Shown here one piece after another: positions 26,256 through 34,304 of a DNA stretch of 64,000 nt. The translations under genes and the position numbers were made by a program. The notes below the pieces were generated by a model that did no database searches, was not told where the DNA came from, and saw only the letters and a program-made list of their open reading frames with translations. Each line of letters begins with the position of its first letter. Position 1 is the stretch's first letter. The DNA is from Elusimicrobiota bacterium. Lineage in GTDB: Bacteria; Elusimicrobiota; Elusimicrobia; UBA1565. The stretch is taken from assembly GCA_016196755.1 (NCBI GenBank), contig JACPXC010000019.1, positions 62,001 to 126,000 on the forward strand, in the 5' to 3' direction.

Positions 26256-28750
26256 GCGGCCTTCCTGTAGGTCCGGTTGCCGCGCCGCTCGGCGCGCAGG
26301 GCTTCCAGCGCCGCGCGCGCCCGCGCGGCGTCGGCCGGCGGCGGCAGGAGAGGGGCGTGCAAGCGCGCCGCCTTGTAGTCCGAGAGCAGGCCCTTCTCGT
26401 CGCCGAGGCGGCCCTTCACCCAGGCGCGCAGCGCCCAGGCCCAGAACTGGCCGGGGTCGCGGCGCAGAGCCTCGTCGAGCGCGCCGCGCGCCGCGGTCAG
26501 CTTCCCCGACAGCGCCAAGGCCTCGCCGAGAAACAGACGCGCCTCGTGATCGGCGGGGTCGAGCGAGAGCGCATGCTCCAAGTCCTTAAGGGCGGGGGCA
26601 TGCCGTCCCTGCAGGGCGCGCGCGGCCCCCCGCCAGCCCCAGGCCCAGCCTTGTCCAGGGTCGACGGCCAGCGCGGCGCCCAGCTCGCTCTCCGCCTCGC
26701 CATAGCGCCCGAGCCACAAGAGCAGCTGGCCGCGCCAGGCCCGCGCCCAGGCCGCGGCCGGCGCCGCGCGCAAGGCGTCCAAGGCTGATGCCTCGGCCTC
26801 GGGATGACGGTCCAGCCAATAGAGCGCCTCGGCGCGCCAAAGCCGTGGTCGCGCCTGAGCGGGGGCCAAGGCCGCCGCGCGCTCGAGAGGGGCCAGCGCC
26901 GCCTCGAAGCGGCCCGATTTGAGCGCCGCCTCGCCGCGCGCGCATTCCAAGAACCACGGACAGCCGGCGAACAGGGACTTGGCGGCCTCGATGTGGCGCG
27001 AGAACTCGCGGGTCTCGTCGAGCGTCAGGGCCAGGCGCGCGAGGATGTAGCGCCGTACCGCCTCGGCCCCGCCGTGGGCTCTCACTCTCCTCAGCGCCGC
27101 CGCGCGCTTGGGCGACGCGGAGTCGGCCGCCTGCGCGCTCGAGGTGGCCGGCCAAGCCGCATGCTCCCAGGCGTTGGCGGGGTCGAGCCGGGCCGCGCGC
27201 AGAAGGAAGTCGAGGCCTTCGCGCCAGCGTCGGCGCTCGAGGCGCGAGCGGCCCAACCAGGCGCAGACCTCGGCGGTGTCGACGCCGAGCTCGGCGGCGC
27301 GCTCGAGCAGGGCGGTCTTGGCCGGGTCGCCGAGGCCGGAGGGGCCAGACGCCCGCCAAGCCAGCAGATGGAGCGAGCCCGAGCTCGGGCGCCGCCGCAG
27401 GTCGGCCTCGAGGACGGAGCGCACGGAGGACCCTCGGCCCTTCGAAAACTGGTCCTCCGCCCAGAGCCGCCGGTCGCGCTCGCTGGGCTCGGGCGGAGCC
27501 GCCAACGAACGCGCGAGCGCGCGCGTCATCTCCCCGTCGAGGCCGGCCGGCGCGCCGTCGCGCGCCGCGGGGGGCAGGAGGCGCAGGCCGGCGGCCAGGT
27601 CGCAGACCGCTTCGTCCTTCGCGCCCAAGCTCAAGAGGACCATGGCCCGGCTGACGCGCGCGAAGCCGTAGAGCGCGTCGCGGCCGTCGTGGGCGGGCTC
27701 CAGGTGCATGAGGAGGTTCAAGTCCTTGAGCGCGCCTTTGTGATCCTTCAGATTGCGCCGCGCCTCGCCGCGCCAGAACAGCGCGCGCGGGTCCAAGGGA
27801 CGCGCCGCCAGAGCGCGGTCCAGCTCACGGGCGGCGGGCTTCCAGCATCCGGAGCGAGCCAGTGCCTCGCCGAGTCGGGCGCGGATCCAGGCGCTCTTGG
27901 GATCGAGGGCGGCGGCGCGGGAAAGGTCCTGGGGGTCGGAACCGGCCACGCCGCGCCAAGCCCAGACCCATGCCGAAGATCTCTGGCGGGACAACCCGCT
28001 CTTCCCGTCACCGAGAAAGTCATAGGCGCCCGAGGCCCGCGGGTCCATGCCGAAGGCCGCATCGAGGTCGCGTCCCGCCCCGGCCTCGTCGCCGGTCTCG
28101 GAGGCCAGCTGACCACGCAGGGCGAAGGCCCAGGCGCAGGACGGCTCGAGGCGCAGGGCCGCGTCGAGGGCCGAGCGCGCCTCGTCGGCCCGGCCCAGCG
28201 CGCGCAGGGTCTCGCCGCGCCAGGCATGGGCGAGGTAGTGCTCGGGCTCGTGATGGACGGCGGCTTCGAGCTCCTTGAGCGCTTCGGCGTCGCGGTTAAC
28301 CGCGCGCAGGGCCTTCGCGCGCACGATGCGGGGCCAGGATTGCCGCGGGGCTCTTCTTATCGCCTCGGCTGCGGCTTTAAGAGCGGCGGGCAGGCGGCCG
28401 GAACAGCGCAGGGCCTCGGCTAACGCACCGGGGCCGGCGGGCTCGGGACTGGATTCGGCGAGGGCCCGGGCGTCGGCGATGGCGCCGGGCCAGTCGCTCA
28501 AGCGCCGGCGGAGCTCGGCGCGGGCGCCCAGGAAGCGCGGCGCGGCCGGCGAGAGCGTCAACGCCTGGTCGAGGTCGGCGAGGGCCCCGGGGAGATCGTT
28601 GAGCCGACGGCGGGCTTCCGCGCGCAAGGCCCAGCAGTCGGGGGCCTGGGGACTCTCATCGACGGCGCGCGAGGCGGCGACCAGGGCCTCCTCGAAACGG
28701 CGCGCCTCGAGCGCGGCGCCGGCGGCCAGGATGGAGGCGGAGCCTTTCAT
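26252..28750 (-). CDS. Large TPR-repeat protein (832 aa)
   Basis: About 18 TPRs of the same W-A-W-R-G type ('AHAWRGETLRALGRADEA', 'GWAWGWRGAARALQGRHA'), interrupted near residue 380 by a less regular segment. Start at ATG 28750: the frame is open further upstream, but that stretch belongs to the AbiEi gene in another frame. Only 14 nt separate it from the end of the AbiEi gene, so it is probably transcribed from the AbiE promoter at 30.15 kb now that a terminator-like hairpin stands upstream of that cassette. Confidence 0.85.
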   Translation of the reverse strand: MKGSASILAAGAALEARRFEEALVAASRAVDESPQAPDCWALRAEARRRLNDLPGALADLDQALTLSPAAPRFLGARAELRRRLSDWPGAIADARALAESSPEPAGPGALAEALRCSGRLPAALKAAAEAIRRAPRQSWPRIVRAKALRAVNRDAEALKELEAAVHHEPEHYLAHAWRGETLRALGRADEARSALDAALRLEPSCAWAFALRGQLASETGDEAGAGRDLDAAFGMDPRASGAYDFLGDGKSGLSRQRSSAWVWAWRGVAGSDPQDLSRAAALDPKSAWIRARLGEALARSGCWKPAARELDRALAARPLDPRALFWRGEARRNLKDHKGALKDLNLLMHLEPAHDGRDALYGFARVSRAMVLLSLGAKDEAVCDLAAGLRLLPPAARDGAPAGLDGEMTRALARSLAAPPEPSERDRRLWAEDQFSKGRGSSVRSVLEADLRRRPSSGSLHLLAWRASGPSGLGDPAKTALLERAAELGVDTAEVCAWLGRSRLERRRWREGLDFLLRAARLDPANAWEHAAWPATSSAQAADSASPKRAAALRRVRAHGGAEAVRRYILARLALTLDETREFSRHIEAAKSLFAGCPWFLECARGEAALKSGRFEAALAPLERAAALAPAQARPRLWRAEALYWLDRHPEAEASALDALRAAPAAAWARAWRGQLLLWLGRYGEAESELGAALAVDPGQGWAWGWRGAARALQGRHAPALKDLEHALSLDPADHEARLFLGEALALSGKLTAARGALDEALRRDPGQFWAWALRAWVKGRLGDEKGLLSDYKAARLHAPLLPPPADAARARAALEALRAERRGNRTYRKAA

Positions 28751-28764
28751 CGCCGATTCCCGGT

Positions 28765-29373
28765 TCAGAGCAGCCGCCGACGCCTGAGCCAGAGCGTCAC
28801 CTTGGGGACCGCGAATCGGCGGGCGAAGCGGCGCAGCAGAGCACGGTCGAGCGCCCAACCGTCCTCGCGCGCGGCGGGATACCCGATGGGTGAGCGCGGG
28901 ACCCCGGCAAGATAGACGGTGTCGAGGAGGGCCTTCTCGGGCAGAGCCAGGGGATAGACCGCCTTCTCGGTCCGGCGCGATTCGAATCCCCACATGAAAC
29001 GCGTCGGCAGGTGATGGAAGGAGTAGTCCGCCAAGGGAGTCCCGAGGCGCAGGCTCGGCCCGGCGGTGGCGGCGAAGACGGTCCTTGGCGTCTCCTCGAG
29101 GACTCCGTGCGCGGAGAGGGCGCTGTAGAGCGAGACGTAAGCGGGCCAAGGGGCGCGCAGATAGGGCACCGGCTCGAAGGGATGCGGAGGAGCCGCCAGC
29201 AAGCTCGCCCACACGCCGCGCTTGAGCTGGGCGGCCAGCTCGAGGTCGCCGGCCCGCTTGAGGACCCGGGCCAGGGTGTGGGCCGGCAACGCCGTCTCGA
29301 CCGCGGCGTCGCGGGTCAGGAACACCCGGCGGCGGCGCAGGTAGCCCAGAAGAGCCGCATCCGACGAGTTCAT
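28765..29373 (-). CDS. AbiEi-family antitoxin of a type IV toxin-antitoxin pair
   Basis: 202 aa. An N-terminal winged-helix-like part is followed by the AbiEi C-terminal domain with the family phrases 'YVSLYSALSAHGVLEETP' and 'YPLALPEKALLDTVYL'. In AbiE systems this protein represses its own operon and neutralises the nucleotidyltransferase toxin. Here it is encoded after the toxin gene (ATGA overlap), the reverse of the usual order. The cassette lies between two paralogous TPR genes, suggesting insertion into a pre-existing gene train. Confidence 0.85.
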   Translation of the reverse strand: MNSSDAALLGYLRRRRVFLTRDAAVETALPAHTLARVLKRAGDLELAAQLKRGVWASLLAAPPHPFEPVPYLRAPWPAYVSLYSALSAHGVLEETPRTVFAATAGPSLRLGTPLADYSFHHLPTRFMWGFESRRTEKAVYPLALPEKALLDTVYLAGVPRSPIGYPAAREDGWALDRALLRRFARRFAVPKVTLWLRRRRLL

Positions 29374-30128
29374 GCGCGGACCGCCCGGAGATTCCTGCAG
29401 ACGGACGCCTTGAGGCCCTCGAACGCGTCCCGCCCGTAGGCCCGCCGGGCCGGACTCTCGAGATAGGGCAGGACTTGGCCCTGGAAATCTCCCCAGGCGA
29501 AGCGCTCCGCCTTGGCGGCGGCGGCCTCGGCGGCGGCGGGGTCGGCGGCTACCGCGGCGGATGTCTCCGTCGGATTCCGGCTCCAGAGCAGGTCGAGGTC
29601 ATAGAGGTCGCGGACGGCGTTCCGGCCCTCGGACGCCAAGGCCGCCGTCTTCTGGCGGGCCATCTCGGCAGCCCCGTAGTGCCTGGCCGCGAACTGGGTC
29701 ACGCCGTAACGGTCGAGCAGTTGCGGAGCCGGGGCGCCGGACTCGGACCCGGGGACGTCCCGGCGCCGGCTGAACTCCAGCTTTGTCTGGACGGCCTCCC
29801 CCGCCAGCGCGAGCTCGACCTTCCAGCGCTGGGTGGTCTCCGTCTGCTTGGGCTTGGAGACGCGCTGGACCGCCAACCCCTCGCGCACGAGGTCCGCGCG
29901 CAGCGCGGCCGAACCCAGCACGGCGTCGATGCCTTTCTCCAGCGTGGCGCGCCGCACCCGGGGGTCGACGTCGAGGTCCATGTCCTCCGAGAGCCGGGCC
30001 GAGCCGTGGAAGAGCCGCAGGCAGACCCCTCCCTTGAGCGCCCAGGCGCGGCCGCTAAGGCGCCCAGAGAGATGGCGGAGTGCCACGAGATGGAAAAACT
30101 CCCGCGCGGAGAAGGGGTCGAACGCCAT
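29370..30128 (-). CDS. AbiEii-family nucleotidyltransferase toxin
   Basis: 252 aa from ATG 30128. The nucleotidyltransferase motif is intact: 'ALKGGVCLRLFHGSARLSED' continuing into 'MDLDVD' (G33-G34, Ser47, Asp49, Asp51), as in AbiEii/MenA toxins, followed by the conserved helical part 'LYDLDLLW'. Members block growth by transferring nucleotides to RNA targets such as tRNA ends. A longer start (30152) would lie inside the promoter, whose -10 box ends 5 nt before ATG 30128, so a leaderless transcript is predicted. Confidence 0.85.
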   Translation of the reverse strand: MAFDPFSAREFFHLVALRHLSGRLSGRAWALKGGVCLRLFHGSARLSEDMDLDVDPRVRRATLEKGIDAVLGSAALRADLVREGLAVQRVSKPKQTETTQRWKVELALAGEAVQTKLEFSRRRDVPGSESGAPAPQLLDRYGVTQFAARHYGAAEMARQKTAALASEGRNAVRDLYDLDLLWSRNPTETSAAVAADPAAAEAAAAKAERFAWGDFQGQVLPYLESPARRAYGRDAFEGLKASVCRNLRAVRA

Positions 30129-30133
30129 TCTTA

Positions 30134-30162
30134 TATATAGGCTTAAAGACAATAATTGTCAA
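30134..30162 (-). promoter_or_regulatory. Promoter and palindromic operator of the AbiE cassette
   Basis: Minus strand TTGACA (30162-30157), 17-nt spacer, TATATA (30139-30134), 5 nt to the ATG. GACAAT-A-ATTGTC (30148-30160), a perfect 13-bp palindrome, overlaps the -35 box, fitting autorepression by AbiEi. Confidence 0.75.
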
Positions 30163-30188
30163 TAACTCGATTTATTAAAAACGGCCAG

Positions 30189-30206
30189 GCCCGGTGCGGA
30201 CCGGGC
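30189..30206 (-). terminator. Terminator-like hairpin after the 892-aa TPR gene
   Basis: Perfect 7-bp stem GCCCGGT-GCGG-ACCGGGC directly behind the TAA at 30208. On the minus strand a run of five T follows the stem after 7 nt (30181-30177). The gap is longer than in ideal intrinsic terminators. Confidence 0.5.
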
Positions 30207-30207
30207 A

Positions 30208-32886
30208 TTACGACGCCAAGGCCTCCGCCAGCCGCCGCGCGTCGGCATACCCCGGGTCGAGGTTGAGCGCCTCGCGCAGGTCCGCCTTGGCCCCCGCCTT
30301 GTCGCCGCGCGCCGCGCGCAATTCGGCCCGCCACGCCCAGCTCCAGGCCGCGCGCGGGTCGAGCGCCAACGCCCGCGTCAGCGCCGCCTCCGCCTCTTTT
30401 TTTCGGCCCAAGAGCGCCAACGCCCCGCCGCTCAAGGCATGAGCCGGCGCGTACTCGGGCGCCTCGCGCGCCGCCAGACCGAGGAACTTCCGCGCCTCCT
30501 CGGCCTTCCCCGACCTGAGCAGCGCCTCGCCGAGCCAGCTCCGGGCCCAGCCGCGCAGCTCGCCGCGCGGCAAAAGCTCCAGCGCGCGGCGCAGCGCCTT
30601 CTCGGCCCCGGCCGCGTCGCCGGCGTCGCCTGCCGCCTGTCCCAGCCAAGCCCAGGCGCGTCCGTCGTGGGGACGGAGCTTCACGAAGCGCGCCAGCGCG
30701 TCCCGCGCGGCCGTCGCCTGCGACGGATGCTCGGTCCAGCGGTGCTTGGGGTCGCGCCGCGCCGCCGCGGCCAGGTCCTCGAAGGCGCCCGACAGGTCCC
30801 CCAAGTCGCGCCGCACCCGCGCGCGCTCGGCGAACGCCCAGGGATAGTTCTCCTGGAGCCGCACGGCCTCGTCCAGATCCATTCGTGAGCCTTTCAAGTC
30901 GCCGAGCGAGCGCCTGACCCCGCCGCGCCAGGCCCAGGCCCAGGAGTAGTCGGGGTCGAGCGCTAAAGAGCGGTCCAGGTCCGCCCGCGAGGCGGCAAGT
31001 CTCCCCAGGCGTCTGTTGATCTCCCCGCGCCAACCCCAAGCCCAGCCCAACAGCGGCCCACGGCGCAAGGCTTTCCCAAGATTGGCCAACCCTTCCTTCT
31101 TATAGCGGTACACCGCCTGCGCCCGCCCCAAGAGCGCGAGCGACCACGCCGCCCCGCCGGAGGCCTTGGCCGCGCGGCGCAGGTGCGCGATCGCGTCTTC
31201 ATAACGCCGCTGTTTGCGCGAGAGCTCGCTGCGCGTGACGTGCACCCAGGCCCAATCGGCATCGGTACGCGCCGCGAAATCCAGGAGCTCCGAGGCGCGC
31301 GCGAAGTTCCCGCGCTTGCGCTCCACCTCGGCCAGCACGGTGACCGACCAGGCCACCGGCGCGCCGTTCTCGGCGGCCCAGGTCAGCTCGAGCGCCGCCT
31401 CATCCCAGCGCTTGAGCCGCCTCAAAGCCTCGCCGTACCAGGAACGCACCCAGGCCGACTTCGGCCCCAAGGCCAGGGCGCGGCCGTAAAGCAGGAACGC
31501 GGTCTCGAGGTGGGCCGGCGTGAAATCCGTCCAGGCCCGCGCCTCCAAGGCCAGCACCCAAGCCTCGCCGGCCAAAGCGTCGGAAGCTTTCGCTAGGACC
31601 TCGCGCGCCTCCGCGGCGCGCGAGAGGTCGCGCAGGGCTTCGCCGCGCCAGGCCAGGGCCGGCGAGTAACCCGGGTCGAGGGCCAGGGCACGCTCGAGCA
31701 GCGTCAACGCCTCGTCGGGCTTGCCGAGCTTGCGCGCCAGCTCCCCGCGCCAAGCCCAGACCTCGGCGCGCGCGTCGGGCCTGCGCGACGCCGCGGCCAG
31801 CGAGGCCTCGAGGCGCTTATGGGTGGCGACGTCGCCCAACGGCGCCCCGCTCCAGGCATAGATCCAGCCGCGCGCCGGGTCCACGCGCAGCGCCGCCGCG
31901 CGGGCCGGCTGCCACCACGGCTCGGACTCCAAAGGCCCCGCCAGATCGACCAAGCGGTCCCCGCCTTGGACCGCCGTAGGCCGTGGGGCCCGGTTGCCGG
32001 CCGCAAGCGATAGGGCCGCGCGCGCGGCGCGCGCCGGGTCCGTCCCCGCGCGGTCCTCGCAGTAGTCGGCGAAGCGCGGCGCCAAACGGCGGACTTCGTT
32101 CCAACCCGCTCGCCCGCAAAGGACGTTGATCACGCCCGGCCAGGGCGACTCCGGCGAGACTTCGGCCAAGCGCGCGGCTAGGCGGAGCGCCTCGGCGCGC
32201 CGGCCGCGGGTCCAGGCCGCCTCGGCCGCTCCTGCCAGGGCCTCGGCGTCGCGCGGATCGAGCGCCAACGCGGCTTTGAAACCCGCCGCGGCTCCGCGCG
32301 CGTCGCCGCGCTTGAGACGGACCAGCGCCCTCCAACCTACCGCCCAAGGCTGAGAACCGAGGCTCCAATCCGTCTTCCCCTTGAACGCCTTATTAAGGAA
32401 AGCTTCCGCTTGGTCCAAGTCTCCAAGCCACAGAGCCGCCTCGGCGCGCCAGGCCAGGGTCCAGGCGGCGTTGCCGGTCAACCGGGCCGCGTCCTCGAAG
32501 GCCGCAAAGGCCGTCCGGGTCTGCCCACGCCGGATGGCGGCCTCGGCCTGCCAACAGCGCAATTTCGCGGTCCAACCCTTCGCCCAACGCGCCGATGACG
32601 GCGCCAGGCGCGCCGCGCGCTCCAGCGCCGCGCGGCCCTCGTCCCAACGCTCGGCGGCATGCGCGGCAAGGCCGGCCAACGCCGCGGCGGCCGCGTCCTG
32701 CGGCCGGCGCCGGCGCAACGCCTCGAGCGCCCGCCACTCCGAGAGTCCCGCCCCCGGCAGGCGGCGGCGCTCCTCATATCCGAATCCGCGCCGCCAAGCT
32801 TCGTCCGGGTCCGACGAGAGAAGCACCCCCGCGGCGGCGACCGCCTCCTCGAACCGTCCCGCCGCCCTCAACTCAGCGACATTCAT
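30208..32886 (-). CDS. Large TPR-repeat protein (892 aa)
   Basis: About 20 TPRs, most with the W-A-W-R-G-E signature ('GWAWGWRGEINRRLGRLAAS', 'AWSWAWRAELRAARGDKAGA'). The N-terminal 100 residues are less regular. Cytoplasmic, no signal. ATG 32886 overlaps the upstream TPR gene stop by 4 nt. It ends 80 nt before the AbiE promoter and is the last gene before the terminator-like hairpin, so it may be the present end of the HXS-linked transcript. Confidence 0.85.
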   Translation of the reverse strand: MNVAELRAAGRFEEAVAAAGVLLSSDPDEAWRRGFGYEERRRLPGAGLSEWRALEALRRRRPQDAAAAALAGLAAHAAERWDEGRAALERAARLAPSSARWAKGWTAKLRCWQAEAAIRRGQTRTAFAAFEDAARLTGNAAWTLAWRAEAALWLGDLDQAEAFLNKAFKGKTDWSLGSQPWAVGWRALVRLKRGDARGAAAGFKAALALDPRDAEALAGAAEAAWTRGRRAEALRLAARLAEVSPESPWPGVINVLCGRAGWNEVRRLAPRFADYCEDRAGTDPARAARAALSLAAGNRAPRPTAVQGGDRLVDLAGPLESEPWWQPARAAALRVDPARGWIYAWSGAPLGDVATHKRLEASLAAASRRPDARAEVWAWRGELARKLGKPDEALTLLERALALDPGYSPALAWRGEALRDLSRAAEAREVLAKASDALAGEAWVLALEARAWTDFTPAHLETAFLLYGRALALGPKSAWVRSWYGEALRRLKRWDEAALELTWAAENGAPVAWSVTVLAEVERKRGNFARASELLDFAARTDADWAWVHVTRSELSRKQRRYEDAIAHLRRAAKASGGAAWSLALLGRAQAVYRYKKEGLANLGKALRRGPLLGWAWGWRGEINRRLGRLAASRADLDRSLALDPDYSWAWAWRGGVRRSLGDLKGSRMDLDEAVRLQENYPWAFAERARVRRDLGDLSGAFEDLAAAARRDPKHRWTEHPSQATAARDALARFVKLRPHDGRAWAWLGQAAGDAGDAAGAEKALRRALELLPRGELRGWARSWLGEALLRSGKAEEARKFLGLAAREAPEYAPAHALSGGALALLGRKKEAEAALTRALALDPRAAWSWAWRAELRAARGDKAGAKADLREALNLDPGYADARRLAEALAS

Positions 32887-34304
32887 CGCAGAGCCTCTCC
32901 CGCCGCGGCAAGGTCGCGCGCCGAGACGTCGAAGTCGCGGCTGCCTATCGCGGCCAGCCCGCGGCCGAGACGGGCCAGACGATGGTTCGGCGAGACCGAT
33001 AGCGCCCTGTCGTAGGCAGCGCGCGCCTCGGCGAGCCGCCCCAGGCGCCGCAGCGCCTCGCCGCTCCAAGCCCAGGCGTCCGCGAAGTTTCCGTCGAGCT
33101 CTTGCGCGCGCGAGAGCGCGGATAGCGCCCGGCGCGGTTCGCCCGCGGCCAAGAGCGCCTCGCCGTGCCAGGCGTGGAGCCAGGAGGCCGACGTCCCGGG
33201 GCCGGCGGCGCGCGCGAACGAGCGCGCGGCGGCCTTCGCATCGCCCGCCCGGCGTTGGAGGAGTCCTTTGATCGCCCAGGCGCGCGGGAAGGCGGGGTCG
33301 AGGCGGACCGCCGCCTCGGCGTCGGCGCACGCCTCGGCGATGCGGCCCAGGGCCAGAAGAGCCTCGGCGCGCCAGGCCAGCGCCCAAGCGTCGGAAGGAC
33401 GGATCTCCAGGGCCCTGGTCAGGGCGGCCTCGGCGGACGCGTACTTACCAAGACGCAGAAACGCCTCGCCCTGCCAGGCCCAAGACCCAAGGCGCCCGAA
33501 GTCGCGCGCGGCCTCGGCGGCCTGACGGCGGTCGAACGCCGAGACGCGCCCCCCGCCCGGAGCGGCACCCAAGTCCCGGCGCGCCGAGCGGCGCAGGACG
33601 GCGTCGGCGCGGGCGGCGTCCCCGAGCCGACGATACGCCTCCGCCAGGGCGCGCCAAGCCCAGGGGTAGTTCTTCTCGGCGGCAAGGAAGCGCTCGAGAT
33701 CCTTGAGGGCCTCGCGCGGCCTCCCGACGGCCAGCCGCGCCCCGGCGCGCCATACGTAGGTCCAGACGTAAGCCGGGTCGAGAAGCGCCGCGGCGTCGAA
33801 GCGGCCCAGCGCCGGACGCGGACGGCCCGAGGCGCGCAGAGCCTCTCCCTGCCAGGCGCGGACCCAGCCGCAAGCCGGATCGAGCCTCGCCGCGCGCTCT
33901 AAGGCGACTAGCCCCGCCGCGCGGCGCCCGGAGTGGAACAACGCGCGACCCAGATACGCCGAGATCCATGAAGAGCCCGGCTCGAGGCGCGCGGCACGCG
34001 CAAGCTCGGCCAGCGCCTCGGTGTTGCGGGCCAGGGCGGGAAGCCGCAGTCCCTCGCCGCGTACAGCGCGCAGCCAGGCTTCAGGAAGCGACCCTTTGGA
34101 CGAAAGCAGACGGTCGAGACGGGCGACCACGGCGCGCGCGTCTCCGCGCGCCGAAGCGCGGTCGACGGCGAGGTCTAGCCGCCAGGCCGCGTTGGGGTCG
34201 GAGCGCACCGCCGGGGCCAGCGCGGCGCGAGCGCCGGCCTCGTCTCCGCGCGCGAACGCGGCACGAGCCTTTCGCGCGGCCGCGCGGACCAGGCCGGGAG
34301 TCAC
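32883..34304 (-). CDS. TPR-repeat protein (473 aa)
   Basis: About ten TPRs of the same family ('AWALAWRAEALLALGRIAEA', 'ADAWAWSGEALRRLGRLAEA'). GTG start at 34304, chosen for the GTGA overlap with the upstream TPR gene; the frame upstream of it is the shadow of that gene. The N terminus ('RAAARKARAAFARGDEAGA') is itself a TPR. No catalytic domain. Confidence 0.85.
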   Translation of the reverse strand: MTPGLVRAAARKARAAFARGDEAGARAALAPAVRSDPNAAWRLDLAVDRASARGDARAVVARLDRLLSSKGSLPEAWLRAVRGEGLRLPALARNTEALAELARAARLEPGSSWISAYLGRALFHSGRRAAGLVALERAARLDPACGWVRAWQGEALRASGRPRPALGRFDAAALLDPAYVWTYVWRAGARLAVGRPREALKDLERFLAAEKNYPWAWRALAEAYRRLGDAARADAVLRRSARRDLGAAPGGGRVSAFDRRQAAEAARDFGRLGSWAWQGEAFLRLGKYASAEAALTRALEIRPSDAWALAWRAEALLALGRIAEACADAEAAVRLDPAFPRAWAIKGLLQRRAGDAKAAARSFARAAGPGTSASWLHAWHGEALLAAGEPRRALSALSRAQELDGNFADAWAWSGEALRRLGRLAEARAAYDRALSVSPNHRLARLGRGLAAIGSRDFDVSARDLAAAGEALR

